A DNA stretch of 52,258 bases from Nemertoderma westbladi (taxonomy: Eukaryota; Xenacoelomorpha; Nemertodermatida; Nemertodermatidae), in NCBI GenBank assembly GCA_032718475.1, contig JAUCBJ010007065.1, positions 1 to 52,258 on the forward strand, written 5' to 3'. Positions within the stretch are counted from its first letter, which is position 1. Every line of letters starts with the position of its first letter. Shown one piece after another: positions 23,913 through 35,025 of this stretch. The translations under genes were made by a program, and so were the position numbers. The notes under the pieces were generated by a model. The model was not told where the DNA came from. It saw only the letters and a program-made list of their open reading frames with translations, and searched no databases.

Positions 23913-25048
23913 TGTAAAAGCTTTTGCGTCATTAACCGGTTATTTTCCCTTAAAGTACTCTGTAGTTGGTTTGCCAGGCATAAAAAGGCCGTGTCCTTGC
24001 TGTACTGGTGTTTTAGAGGACATAAAAGTCATTTCTTCTGTATTTGTACTGTATTTGTACTTTAGAGGACATAATCCGCAATCTCGTGACGCGATAAGCT
24101 AGATACTCTTGAAAACAGTGTCGCTACCATGACGACGGCTAGCAGCTGATATTGCCACGTCGACGTTTCTTTGTTTCTTTGTTCTCTCGTTGTTCGGTTG
24201 ACCAATCAGAGCTCAGTAGTTCAGTGTTATGTTTTTGCCCAGAGCCTAAGAACCGGCTTTTGGCACCTCCGTGTTTCAGTCTTTAGTCTTACATTAGTAG
24301 GCTTAATTATAGAACGTATATCTGTTATCTGATTCACTACTTACCTACCGAGTTACCTTATCAATGCAATTTATACCTTAACTTTACTGCTTTTGCTGTT
24401 GATTATTCGTTATATTTGTTGATGAATTATTATATCGGAATACTGATCAATAGCCCGACATCCCAATCTTCTTGATATACTAAAGGTTAGAGAGACCGGT
24501 TACAGATAAACGATTGCGACCTATGTATGTTAAGTGGTTTGAAGTGAATCTAATGCTATTTCATATGCCCAACATAAATTGTCTGTTGCTCTCTTTATAC
24601 GTGACCAAATTTAGTGAAGGTCGGCAGATTAGTGTGCAGTATTGTGCAGCATTGGGTATGAGTGTAACTGATAACAAAGCATCTCCTAAAGAATGCGCCA
24701 TATACGTAAATCTATAGCCTTTTCGTTGTGTCTAGTTTAAGCCATAACTCTGTTTACATATTTAGAGCGCCACGTCCTAAAGGAACTGTTAATATTTCCC
24801 GAAAGTGAATAATATTTGTCAGAGATTATATATTACGATCAGTCGAATAATACAGTAGGCTTACACCATCAATCATTAAGCTCCGAACTCAGTCTCCCGG
24901 GTATATCCAACGGGTGAATGATTGCGCATAGACTGGCTTCGGCTAATGTAGTGTATCAAATACTCGTCATAGGCTAAAGACTATCTATCATCCAAAAGAC
25001 ATTCTAATTTTGGCAGGTTAAACTGTCAAAGGTCTGAAAGCGCAAACA
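23913..25048 (+). repeat. 3' LTR of element C
   Basis: 1136 bp with TG...CA ends, nearly identical to the 5' LTR apart from the 35-bp indel. A short purine-rich run GGGAGCGG (23905-23912) lies just upstream and could be the polypurine tract. The 67-codon ORF at 24514 has an identical twin in the 5' LTR and is LTR sequence, not a gene. Confidence 0.9.
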
Positions 25049-25053
25049 AGATT
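25049..25053. repeat. target-site duplication AGATT, right of C
   Basis: Right-hand copy of the duplication at 13395-13399. The B LTR sequence resumes from here. Confidence 0.9.
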
Positions 25054-25771
25054 CACTTCAAACCACTTTAACATAAGTCACAATCGTTATATGTAACCTT
25101 TCTCTCTTACCTTCGGTATATCAAGAATATTGGGTTTCGGGGTTATTTATCGTTATTCCAAATATAATAATTCATCAACCATATTATGAAGGACCGACAG
25201 TAAATAGCAGTATAACAATATAATAGTATGCACAGTGTTACACAGTATGCAGTGTCAGGTTTGGTTTGAGACAATCAGGTTTGTTATGATTTGCAGATAA
25301 CGGATATATGTCCTTATAATTAAGCCTACTAGTGTTAGGCTAAAACAGAAAAGCACAAAATATTCCCAAGCCGCTCTCTCCTGGCTCAGGACAGAATGTA
25401 AACACTGCACATAAAGCATTGCGTGATTTCTAGGTAATTTCTGTACAAGAGCCATAAAAATGCTCTGATTGGCTGACTGAACTGAGAGACGCCGTAGAAC
25501 AAAGAAAATCAACACGTATGAATATCAGCTGTTAACCGTAGTCATAGTAACTACTGTTCAAGAGTAGCTATCACCTTTTGCGTCACGGAATTGCCATAGA
25601 ATCATCAACTATGCCTTTTACAGTACACATACGGAGGAAATAGGTCTTAGATCCTCTAAAAAACACCGATACAGCAATAATACAGTCTCTTACACCTATT
25701 AAATCAACTACAGAGTATTTTAATGTAAAAGATAATAAAAATAACGGGGCAATTCAGCAAAGGCTTTTACA
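25049..25771 (-). repeat. outer part of element B 5' LTR
   Basis: Aligns with A's LTR from 7880 to 8597. It ends GCTTTTACA at 25771, the 5' end of element B on the minus strand. Because C's 3' LTR lies just to the left in the opposite orientation, 23913-25771 looks like a large inverted repeat, but it is two separate LTR pieces. Confidence 0.85.
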
Positions 25772-26415
25772 AACAGCCTTTGGAATATTTTTAAATTATT
25801 GTTATATTAGAAATTAGTTTCAATGTTCCTTAAATCAGAATCAAGGCCAAAGACCTCCATTGACGTAGCAGCGCGATGGCTGCCGTTGCATTGCATTTGC
25901 TTATACAGTAATTGTGTAAATTCGACAAGCTTCCTTCCTGCCCCTGTCTCTAAGTATACTAATAAATGTAAATAAAGAAATAAAAAAATCCAAGCCCTAG
26001 CGCCAGCGCACCCCCTAAAATACCTTCTAAAAATTTACGTAATTTAATTTTAATACACTGATAAGGTAATTTTATTGAAAACCTAATTTGTTTTAAAGTA
26101 AACTATGTTATGTACATTAGTTACGTATTTTTTAATTCAGTTTAACGTATTGTAATTATAATTTTGTAAATATTAAAAATCAAATTGGGTTAGTAATACT
26201 TATTAAATTATTAATTTTAATTTAAAAATTATTAATTGAATTTAATTAATTTCAAATTAATGGAGGGTTTTAACCATCCGGCCGACAAACCACACTTTTG
26301 CTCACAGGTCGTTGTAAGACAAGGCATCAATATAACCCCAGTGATCCCACACCCTCTCTTGTTATGGACTATTGCTACTGTATATCATTGTACAAGCTGC
26401 GGACCTGCACGCACA

Positions 26416-26590
26416 CCCCCCCCCCCCCCCCCCCCCCATTATAATGTATTGTAGCCATCCACCCAACCCATTGCGTAACTCAGAATTAAACTCCACACAG
26501 CACAGCCCATACCATTGCTTTCATAACGCCACATCGCCAAGTGGAGATTCAATTGTGGCTGTTATTTTCTGATAATCGCTGTGAATTATT
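26416..26590. repeat. poly-C tract plus ~150-bp block, copy 1
   Basis: 22 consecutive C (26416-26437) followed by ATTATAATGTATTGTAGCCA and about 130 bp more. The same arrangement recurs at 27323-27497 with 20 C and about 90% identity by eye. Upstream segments of each copy (around 26816-26990 and 27190-27275) also share blocks such as GGGCACTAATGACTCG, so the duplication is larger and rearranged. Confidence 0.75.
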
Positions 26591-27322
26591 ATAATCATAA
26601 GATTGACAACACAGTGTTGTGGTAGTGTACCAGTACCAGACCGAGTCTTGTAATACGCCCCACTAACAACTCAGGGCTACGTTCTGAAATACAGCCTCTG
26701 GAATATTATTAAATTATTCACTAGAAAGCCAGTATCAATATAAGTCTGCCCGACAGCGGTTGTGATTATAGCTTACTGATTTTTTCGTGGAATATTGGAT
26801 TGAACGAAGACAGATAATAACTATCAAATTCAGTGCGGGGTGGGGGCACTAATGACTCGCGGGCACTAACGTAGGTGTGCACAGTAAGAAGTCCTAACGT
26901 CTTTCTAATAAAGTTCCTTACATTTCCTTAGGTATTATTCACTTACGCAAAACGATCAAGCCTTTCTAAAATCATAGCGGAATGATGGTTAAATGAAATA
27001 AAATTTTGAGAAGATGAATATTATATATGAATATAATTATTATAATGTATGATCGATATATAATATATTTATAACATTATACCCCCCCCCCAAAGTAATA
27101 ATACACAATACAAATAACCTAATTAGACCACCCCACCCCCCCCCCCCCCCCCTTCTATCAAACAATTAAATCGTAGGTCATAGTAGGACTTTCAATCCAA
27201 TGTGGGGTGCGGGCACTAATGACTCGTATTATTTACTTCCGCAAAAAGATCAAGCCCTTCTAAAATAATAGCGGTGCTCATAGTATGCTTTCACATGGCC
27301 TCCCCCTCGGCACGCTTAGTTG

Positions 27323-27497
27323 CCCCCCCCCCCCCCCCCCCCATTATAATGTATTGTAGCCATCCACCCAACACATTGCGTAACTCAGAATTAAACTCCA
27401 CACAGCCACTACCCGCCCTTGCTTTCATTACAACCACATCGCCAAGTGGAGATTCAATTGCGGCTGTTATTTTCTGATAATCGCTGTAAATTATTAT
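27323..27497. repeat. poly-C tract plus ~150-bp block, copy 2
   Basis: Second copy of the block at 26416-26590. Other C-runs in the area are at 27082-27091 (10), 27136-27152 (17) and 28541-28554 (14). Confidence 0.75.
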
Positions 27498-27608
27498 AAC
27501 CTAGGCGGTCCGGTTTAAGTAACGGCTATAGCGTACAAACCTTATGGTATGATATGGACGTGGTGTCCTGTGTGCTCTGCAGACATCCTACAGAGCACAT
27601 GGAGCATT

Positions 27609-27648
<40 letters not shown>

Positions 27649-28084
27649 TGAGGGCTGCTTGATTGACACACGGCTCAGTGGGAATCTAGACTTTGAAGTG
27701 CAGCGCCTTTGGTAGAACTCAATGGCAGGATTTATAAGCCTGGTTCATTTCAATATTTGATCAAAGTTTGATCAATGTTTGATCAAAGGAATGCTTTTTG
27801 AGAGCGGGACTGTAATAACACCCATTGTTAAGTTAACATAGTGCTAATCATATGAAAAGTCGTCAATATAGTTTGTGAGGTGTTGCGAAACGTCAATAAC
27901 AACCGTTGGCTATGGTTACCTGAAATATTCAAAATTTTGGTATTTAGTTAAGTTTTAGTTGAATTTTCAACTATTATTTAACTAAACACCTCAAAATTAG
28001 TTAAAATAATTAGTTAACTTGTCATTTATATAAATTTATTTGGGTTTAGTTAATTTGTCACTACAAACTTCGTTGAACTGCACT

Positions 28085-28306
28085 GAACACAGCAATGTTG
28101 AACACAGCATTGTTGAAAACAGCAATGTTGAACACAGCAATGTTGAACACAGCAATGTTGAACACAGCAATGTTGAACACAGCAATGTTGAACACAGCAA
28201 TGTTGAACACAGCAATGTTTTACACAGCATTGTTGAACACATCATTGTTGAACACAGCAATGTTGAACACAGCATTGTTGAACACAGCAATGTTGAACAC
28301 AGCAAT
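28085..28306. repeat. 15-bp minisatellite, about 15 units
   Basis: Unit GAACACAGCAATGTT, with a few A/T changes and no indels. Because 15 is a multiple of 3, it produces long repetitive ORFs on both strands; these are artefacts. Confidence 0.95.
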
Positions 28307-28639
28307 TATAGAATTATATTCCCTAAATGCCGTGGATTTTCAAAATTTTATTTTATTCGAATTAACTTTGTAAAAGATTACATTGAGTCCTCATTTGTAT
28401 TGCTATTTCTATTTGTACGCCTATTGGTCAATTATTTATTTAATGTAAACAGCGACCTCGAAAACCTTTAAACCATTGAAATTATAATTTTTGAGCCAAG
28501 ATATAAACAAATGTCTAAAATGACCCCCCTCTGCCCCTCACCCCCCCCCCCCCCTGGGCCAATTGAGTAGTAAAATAGACCGGACCAGATAGGGTTAATT
28601 TATTTGGTCATATATGGCCATTGGTTTATTCTACACTGA

Positions 28640-28790
28640 AGATAATCGCATGCTAGACACGTGCGATACGCATGGGTACTTCGCATGATATCCGCATGCG
28701 TATCGCTTCTAAAGGTCCCGACACTTTCCCATGCGATTCGCATGCGAATTAGATGCGTGACCCACATGCGATACGCATGAACATTTTTGA
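28640..28790. repeat. cluster of CATGCGATACGCATG palindromes
   Basis: At least four related palindromic words (GTGCGATACGCATG near 28670, GCATGCGTATCGC near 28692, CATGCGATTCGCATG near 28731, CATGCGATACGCATG near 28764) in ~130 bp. CpG-rich compared with the AT-rich surroundings. Confidence 0.7.
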
Positions 28791-29011
28791 CTGGGGTTTC
28801 AATGGAAGTAGTTAAAATAATGTCATATTTAAAAATGAAAACCATACTTTTTTATCTACTTATAAAATAAATCATTTCAGCAATATGTCTAATGTTTTCA
28901 CATTTTTTTCTTTTTTTCTTCCCTTTTCCCTCTTTTCCCCTTTCTGTTTTTCCTTGTTTTCCTGCTGGTTTTCTTTTTTTTTTTCCCCCCTCCCAGCAGT
29001 CTGTTTCACCC

Positions 29012-29082
29012 CAAGCCTAGCTCAGTCGGTTAAGCGTTATTATGCGAAATTATGTGTAGTAGGTATCGAGTTCAAATCCTAG
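29012..29082 (+). repeat. tRNA-like SINE head or decayed tRNA
   Basis: Pol III A box TAGCTCAGTCGG at 29018-29029 and B box GTTCAAATC at 29070-29078, separated by 40 bp as in a tRNA. The acceptor and T stems do not pair well, so this is more likely a tRNA-derived SINE head or pseudogene than a working tRNA gene. Confidence 0.6.
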
Positions 29083-29100
29083 TAAGTGTGAATTATTTTT

Positions 29101-29449
29101 TGTGCTAAGTTTCAACTCATTTAAATTAACCGCTACGAATTAAATTGCATTTGCTCAAGGTAGATTAACCAATAAGATTGCAGTTATTAGATAGTAACCA
29201 ATGTCGTGCAAGTTATATGTTCGCTGGACCAATGGTTATCTTTAAAAACCTATTAGAACTCATAGAACAATCTAGATTTATCTCGATTGATTGCAGCACA
29301 AATTTGCTATAAAAAGGTGCGATTTGTTCATTAGTTATCTTCTTACACATTCACTTCAGTTAGTTATTTCTATCCTCATTTACTTGTTACATTTATTGTA
29401 TAATAGTTATTGTTTAATTCTGTAATAAAGTTAGAAAATACTTGTTACA
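29101..29449 (+). repeat. LTR-like unit, possible solo or orphan LTR
   Basis: Starts TGTGCTAAG and ends CTTGTTACA, an imperfect inverted repeat with TG...CA ends. Inside: TATAAAAAGG at 29308-29317, an initiator-like TTCAGTTAG at 29355-29363 and the poly(A) signal AATAAA at 29424-29429, in the order U3-R-U5. The following bases (CACGGTGAACCC near 29470) resemble a leader. No matching second LTR seen in the window. Confidence 0.5.
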
Positions 29450-30499
29450 TCTGTTTTTTACTATGCTTCACCACGGTGAACCCAACTGAGGGACAGATGG
29501 CTGGCTAAGCATCGGACCGCGGCAGTAGACGAGAACATCGGAGGAATGTAGAAGGAGACGACCCGCAATACTCATTCTTAGTTATTCGCCCATCGCCTGA
29601 AAGGTTAGACAGCGTTCGATGCCTTGCTACCTAAGTGTAGTAAGACCTAAGATCAAAGGTAGAGGTATTGACACGCTGTGCGCTAAAAAATTACATCTAG
29701 GGACTGTACTGTCTTAATTCAGAGAAAACCCGCAGTGGACCTTCACATTCCTACGGGGGGAGATCAGGCAGAAAGATACTAGTACACATATAGGACGCAG
29801 GCACACCAGTACAAGGCATACACATTGGTAGGGTGCAGCAAACTGTACGCCTAACTCTTGCTAAGTATAGGTGCGTCGGTGGCTTGTTTGTAGTACAACG
29901 GTGTCCATTTGCATTAGAACTTGTAGGCCAGGAAGGGTTACTGTGTTTTACCTGAATTGAGATTGTACCGTTCAGGCGGTAGGGCAGTTTATTACTAGGT
30001 GCAAATAAATTGAGGCTATTAGGGATACTAACATCTACCGTGTCCCCGCCGACATTCTGATAGGAAGTTGCCGTGCCCACCTAGGCAACCAAAATTCTAG
30101 ATAAGAACGCCAGGCTAGCTATTTGTAAATGTACGCCTACTGTAGTAAATTAACACATTTCTTCTTAGTATTAGGGACCTGGTAAATAAAATTGCCGAAT
30201 TCTGGGCGTAGTATTAACCTTATGTCTGAATTTGAGTCCTGGAAATACACAAAAGGGGAAGGAGCCTTATCATTCGTGAGTATTGGACCTACAAGCTATA
30301 AAATTAGAATATTTGTAAAATGCACACCGGACCCAGTAATTATATATGTGAAGGATCTAAAACTTAGTTTGACTGTTAGAATCAAGACACACGCGCATTA
30401 GAAATTATTTACACCTCAAAATATATAAAATAATTTTTGTCCGTACTGCACTTTGCCCGCTAGTTAGACATTTCTGCACCTAGCTAGCGTCTCTCTTGC
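29450..30499. other. unassigned region between LTR-like unit and element D
   Basis: No recognised gene. An unremarkable 109-codon minus ORF (29751-30080) and a 69-codon plus ORF (30192-30401) are open but match nothing I know. They could be chance. The start of element D may lie within or just after this stretch. Confidence 0.4.
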
Positions 30500-30560
30500 C
30501 CACCCATATAAATCACACCGCGGCAAAGTATACGAGCGTCCTTAGTCCGTCAGTGAGTCA
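30500..30560 (+). promoter_or_regulatory. possible promoter of element D
   Basis: CATATAAAT at 30505-30513 followed by an arthropod-like initiator TCAGTG at 30550-30555. It lies about 1.0 kb before gag and is probably part of D's 5' LTR. The LTR edges cannot be set because no second copy is in the window. Confidence 0.35.
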
Positions 30561-31376
30561 GCCTGATTTTAGGATTCGCTGCGCGGGATTTTGTTTTATC
30601 GAAGTTTGTCCGTTCGTAGACTGTTTTCTGCCTCACCGGTTATAAGAGACTAATACTGCAATAGTTTTGCTTACTTAGAGTTTACTGTTTTGGTGAGAAG
30701 GTCGGATTTATGATTTGATTCACAGACTTTACAGTAGGATATTGCAGGTATTAGGTACGTCTCTTCCAACAGTAGGAATGTGTTTTACTGAACTATGGTT
30801 CAGTAGGACTAAAATTATTTGAAAATTTTGTATTTTGAGGTAAAAATTTGTATTTGATTAGCTAAGTGCTAATTTTTTTTTAAATAAAATTTTGATTTGA
30901 ACCGCGTGTAAAATATTTGGAATTGAATACCGGTGTTTAAAAAAGGGTTTAAATACCATATTGTACCGGTACAAAAAATTTTCGTAAAAGTAAAACCTAA
31001 CTCTTTGTTTTTCAGGATTCAGAGCTCATTTCTAGACTGTAACGAGAGCAAGACCGTGTTTAGCAAGTTTGGGAGATAGATAACTCAACAACTTTGGTTG
31101 GGAAAATCGCACTTCGTCTGCAACGCTGGAAACGGAAAGGTTCACGTCCGGTTTGTATCTGGGAATCTGTTTTTCTGGAGAATTATTGGAGGGGGTGAGT
31201 TTGAAAAGTTGCATAAATCAGTTAGGCATTACCGTATTAGTTAAAATTATTGTGGGTTCCACTGTCTCAAGTATTTATGCATTCCGTACGATTTCTTTAT
31301 TTATTGCTGAATTAGTCCGTATTATTTGTGTTTGATTTATTTTTGATAACGTATATCGTTATCCGATTTATTTGTT

Positions 31377-31499
31377 ATAAAATTGGCCGCCAGGCTAATT
31401 TTATTATATACTTACTCCGTGACATTTATTTGCTGTAAAATTGGCCGCTAGGCTAATTTTATCCATCTGCTATAAAATCGGCCGGTAGGCTAATTTTAT
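31377..31499 (+). repeat. three tandem RNA hairpins in element D leader
   Basis: Three copies of AUAAAAUUGGCC-loop-GGCUAAUUUUAU at 31377-31404, 31436-31461 and 31472-31499, 85 bp before the gag ATG. In the first two the 11-12-bp stems pair fully if one G-U wobble is allowed; the third has one mismatch. Loops are GCCA, GCUA and GGUA, so loops vary while stems stay. Candidate structured leader element. Confidence 0.75.
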
Positions 31500-31583
31500 A
31501 TGACTGTAATTAATACCGTTTAGATATAAATACGGTAAGTTTGATACTTTGACACTCACTTTACTTGACTTACAACTACCGAA

Positions 31584-32777
31584 ATGAGTGACAAACAAGA
31601 CTATACGAAGAATACACCTACCGACTATGACTCATGTGACACGGATAAGTCAGTAGCGGAAGAACCACAGGGGAAGACTCGTGAGCCTACCGAACCTACA
31701 CCGTGCGCGTCACCAGTACATCCAACAGGAGTACCGGATGCCGTAGTACGAGGCGACGGCAGGACTAAGGATTTTCTAACGGTCCCGCAACCTAGACATA
31801 GGGAAACGGACATGGTAAGTTCAGTAGGAAGCCAGGAGAGTGTTGTTAGAAGCGTCGGAGGATACATGGCGCATATTACCAGGAGCATTGGAGAAGGCCA
31901 ACGCATATTAGACGAGTTGACCGCTCCGATGTCTCGGTTCGAGTTTTACACCCTACAGATTAGAGTACAGAGTAAAGTACATAAGTCCGTAGATAACCTA
32001 ATCGGTCTACAAGATCTAGCTAAACAGAGACAGGATATGGACACACAGTTCAGAATCCTCAAGAAATTAATGATCGCTAGGGAGAAACTGATTCAGTTTA
32101 AGACGACCGTTAGACAGATACAACAGGAACAAGCGGACCAGTTGCTAGGTGAGTCAGTTTCCGACGAGTTATTACAGCCTGAGGAAGAACAGGAACTGTA
32201 CCGACTGGATGGACAATTGAAACATCTGACAGATTACTTACGTATGTGCGGCGAAGACGTCGGCGATTTGGAAACCGTGCCGGAATATACGAGGGAAACT
32301 TCACCCGCACAAATCGAACTGGCACCGGGAATATTGGATCAATCATTGGTGAGTATTCGCAGCGAAATTGGCGAGGTAAGTATAGTGACGTCAGAAATTG
32401 CTCGGCAGCAACAACAGTACTACAGACAACAACGAGAAATTGAGGAACAAACTCAACTGCTGACGGTACAAGCGGCAGTAGAGGAAGAGAAACTACGCGT
32501 CGCAAATTTTGCGAGAATCTCTCATCTACAAGAAGCAGCCGAATTAGAAGCAGCTGAGATGGAAAGGTTGGAGCTAGAAATAGCACAACGAACAGCGGCA
32601 GCTGAGTTAGCGCAACGAGCAGCAACAGCTGAGTTAGAACGACAAGCTGAGTTAGTGCGACGGACGGCTGAGTTGGAGCAACAAGCGGCGACAGCCGAAT
32701 TGGACGAACAAAGGCGAGTTTCGGAAGCGAGAGCCGAGTTGAAAAAACAACAGATAAAGGCTCAATCAGCTATATGA
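31584..32777 (+). CDS. gag: element D Gag, N-terminal part
   Basis: Open from ATG 31584 to an in-frame TGA at 32775-32777. The reading continues past it in the same frame for 39 codons to TAG TAG at 32895-32900, where the frame also changes. The protein is acidic and Ser/Thr-rich at the start, then helical and Glu/Gln/Arg-rich with an Ala-Glu-Leu heptad-like coiled coil (residues about 280-395, units like AELAQRAAT). Layout matches the Gag N-termini of elements A and E without close sequence identity. The stops mark this copy as decayed. The coding DNA carries four GTRAGT words and one copy of the ~20-nt D motif (31672). Confidence 0.75.
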   Translation: MSDKQDYTKNTPTDYDSCDTDKSVAEEPQGKTREPTEPTPCASPVHPTGVPDAVVRGDGRTKDFLTVPQPRHRETDMVSSVGSQESVVRSVGGYMAHITRSIGEGQRILDELTAPMSRFEFYTLQIRVQSKVHKSVDNLIGLQDLAKQRQDMDTQFRILKKLMIAREKLIQFKTTVRQIQQEQADQLLGESVSDELLQPEEEQELYRLDGQLKHLTDYLRMCGEDVGDLETVPEYTRETSPAQIELAPGILDQSLVSIRSEIGEVSIVTSEIARQQQQYYRQQREIEEQTQLLTVQAAVEEEKLRVANFARISHLQEAAELEAAEMERLELEIAQRTAAAELAQRAATAELERQAELVRRTAELEQQAATAELDEQRRVSEARAELKKQQIKAQSAI

Positions 32778-32895
32778 CTAGCGGAGTTCGAGGCACAACA
32801 ACAACAGACGGAACAATGCGAGAAAGAAGTTAAACTTCATTTCGAACTCGAAAGGAAGGCGAGGGAATTAGCCAACGCCAAGGAAGATCTGCAGT

Positions 32896-35025
32896 AGTAG
32901 TGGTATATCTCCTATACATGATGCGACGGAACACAGGTATGTTATTCCGGACAAGTTTGTACCGCCAAGAGCAACGTCATCGCCTATTCCGAAAGTCAAG
33001 GTAAGTAACCCGCCGATTACAGATCGTAGTAGTTTATTAGTCGGACCTACATTAATGACGACTAAACAGGTGAGTCAACCGTCGACACCAAAACCGGTCA
33101 CGCACAACGTAAACCCAACTGTGTTTAGACCTACGAGAACTTTGGACTCAAACGCCATTAAACGACCACGGATTCAGTTTACATCGCAATCTACAACTTC
33201 GAGGAAGACTTGTGAGCCTACCGAGCAATGGAGACCAGTAGACACGCGACCGTTTAATCAGTTTACATCGTAATCTACAACTTCGAGGAAGACTTGTGAG
33301 CCTACCGAGCAACGGAGACCAGTAGACACGCGACCGTTTAATCAGTTTACATCGCAATCTACAACTTCGAGGAAGACTTGTGAGCCTACTGAACAACGGA
33401 GACCAGTGGATACGCGACCGTTTAATCAGTTTACATCGCAATCTACGACTTCGAGGAAGACTTGTGAGCCTACCGAACAGCGGAGACTAGTGGACGATGT
33501 TTCGAAACGGAATGTTAGAATTCGTACAACCCAACGGACGCGAGCACGTCGGCCACCGTATCCAGGTGATAGTAGTACTTCGAGCGAATCGGATTACCCG
33601 GAACGCGAGGTGTTTAGAACAGGAGCAGCCGATGAATGCAAACGCGAGCGTTCAACTAATTCCTTTATAGACAATCCTCCACAAAATACACCAACACAGA
33701 AAGCGTTACAACCAACGGACGCGATCAGTACACAACAATTCGCCGACATTCTGCGACCAGTTGTTAACAAGTTGGCCCAGATCGAGGAACGCTTAGAGGA
33801 AGTTCAAACTGATAGTTCGAGAAATATGGAATTCGAACACGTTAGAAACCCGAAGGATCCGCCAAGGGCGATACCTTCAAGGAATACTTCGTACCAAAGA
33901 AAAGCGCCAAGACGGGAGAATATCAACTTGATTGCCACCCAAGGATGCGAAACTTTGAATGTCGCTGAAGAGATTGCTAAATTCGCAGCCAGACAAGGAT
34001 TACCGGCGCAGCAACCACCTAAGTTTTCCGGTAACTCCAAACATTGGCATACATTCGTAGACTACATCGAATCTCAAATTGCGGCGTGCGCTTTTACATC
34101 AAGGGAAAAGTTCAACTACCTGCTTCAAACCTTGACGGGAGAACCCGAACGTTTAGCAGAGACTTTCGTTGGTGTACCAGATGCCTTCGAGTTAGCATAC
34201 GATCGCTTAACTTCAATCTACGGAGGTACGGTAAGCATGGCCAAGTCAGTAATAGAGGAACTCTGTAAGGGGGGGGCTATTACTAAACCCGTCGACTTAC
34301 TAAAACTGGCTGATGAAATTAAGAACGCTATCACTACATTACGATCTATTGGACAACTCGATTACGGAAACACCCCTACAGTCCTATTAAAAATCATAGG
34401 GAGACTACACCATCGACTTCGTCGGGAGTGGAGGAAAATAGAATATCAGCGAGAAGAAAGGGGTGGATTTTTGAAACTGGAGGATGTGTACCTATTAATA
34501 TCTAAGGAAGCAGTGGTGGAGACTCGATCCAACTACACCGACCAACACATTGTAGCAGAAGGAATCACCTTACCATCATCAAACCGACCAAAACCCCAGA
34601 CAACATCCACCAGGACGGCTACCTACGTCACACCGACAGAAACCCGACAATTTTCGGACGGTAGTAAAGTATCCGCACCTATTGGGATCAAACAGACCAG
34701 ACAGCAACTGAGTGCCGACTTTAGCGGTTGCCAATACTGCGAGCACTTAGGTAAGCGGCATACTAGCCACAAGTTAAGAGGTTGTCGGCTATTTCGTGAG
34801 TTAAACTCGGAAGAACGACGGCTACAGATACGGCCATTGGATTCTTGTTGGCGGTGTACGCAACACGGACACGTTCGCAAGGATTGCCCAAATACAGACA
34901 CCTGTCCTTCCTGTGGACGCAACCATGACGGTCTGCTCCATACGGATAGTCATACGCCGACAAAACGCTTCACTAGGGAACACCCAGAAGCAGCAGCGAA
35001 ATGCAATACTGCGTACAAGAATTGA
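32896..35025 (+). CDS. gag: element D Gag, C-terminal part with DUF1759 and zinc knuckles
   Basis: Continues Gag in a new frame, with one TAA at 33271-33273 inside the 84-bp repeats, and ends at TGA 35023-35025. From about 33960 it matches the DUF1759 Gag region of element E closely (shared FAARQGLP and EKFNYLLQ). It ends with Cys/His motifs: an atypical CX2C...H...C group (34732 onward), CWRCTQHGHVRKDC (CX2CX4HX4C) and CPSCGRNHDGLLH. It is the RNA-binding end of Gag. The TGA after the last knuckle lies at the Gag/PR border; it may be mere decay, since D's other TGA codons look like CpG decay, or a readthrough signal. Confidence 0.8.
33163..33498 (+). repeat. 84-bp (28-aa) tandem repeat in element D Gag
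   Basis: Four in-phase units starting at 33163, 33247, 33331 and 33415. Each contains one copy of the D motif GGAAGACTTGTGAGCCTACC. The second unit holds the TAA stop. Confidence 0.9.

Larger units (their letters stand above)
13400..25048 (+). mobile_element. element C, complete LTR-to-LTR BEL/Pao insertion
   Basis: 11.65-kb element: 5' LTR 13400-14570, leader 14571-16663, gag-PR 16664-20662, decayed extra ORF 22310-23834, 3' LTR 23913-25048, flanked by the 5-bp duplication AGATT. It lies in the LTR of element B in the opposite orientation. The two LTRs match with about four substitutions that I can find by eye and one 35-bp indel, so the insertion is young. Yet the element has no RT or integrase. 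This supports movement in trans by an autonomous relative. Confidence 0.88.
25772..29011. other. AT-rich non-coding region with simple repeats
   Basis: No credible gene. Short ORFs here are built from poly-C, minisatellite or AT-rich DNA. This is the flank next to the right end of element B. It contains the poly-C tracts, duplicated blocks, a (CA)n(GA)n microsatellite (about 27609-27648), a 15-bp minisatellite, a CATGCG palindrome cluster and a long pyrimidine tract (about 28897-29000). Confidence 0.7.

Noticed and set aside
23913-25771. A 1.86-kb fold-back DNA transposon or MITE with long terminal inverted repeats (TGTAAAAGC...GCTTTTACA)
   Set aside because: The apparent inverted repeat is the 3' LTR of C followed by the outer half of B's oppositely oriented LTR; the AGATT duplication at 13395 and 25049 explains it fully.
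26236-26572. Proline-rich ORFs across the poly-C tract
   Set aside because: Created by homopolymer C; the frame depends on run length and there is no conserved flanking protein.
28036-28471. Long overlapping ORFs on both strands
   Set aside because: They come from an indel-free 15-bp minisatellite and have no non-repetitive coding part.
29012-29082. Functional tRNA gene
   Set aside because: A and B boxes are good but the acceptor and T stems do not pair; more like a SINE head.
33163-33498. CRISPR-like regular repeats
   Set aside because: Contiguous 84-bp tandem units in phase with a coding frame, with no spacers; the setting is a eukaryotic retroelement.
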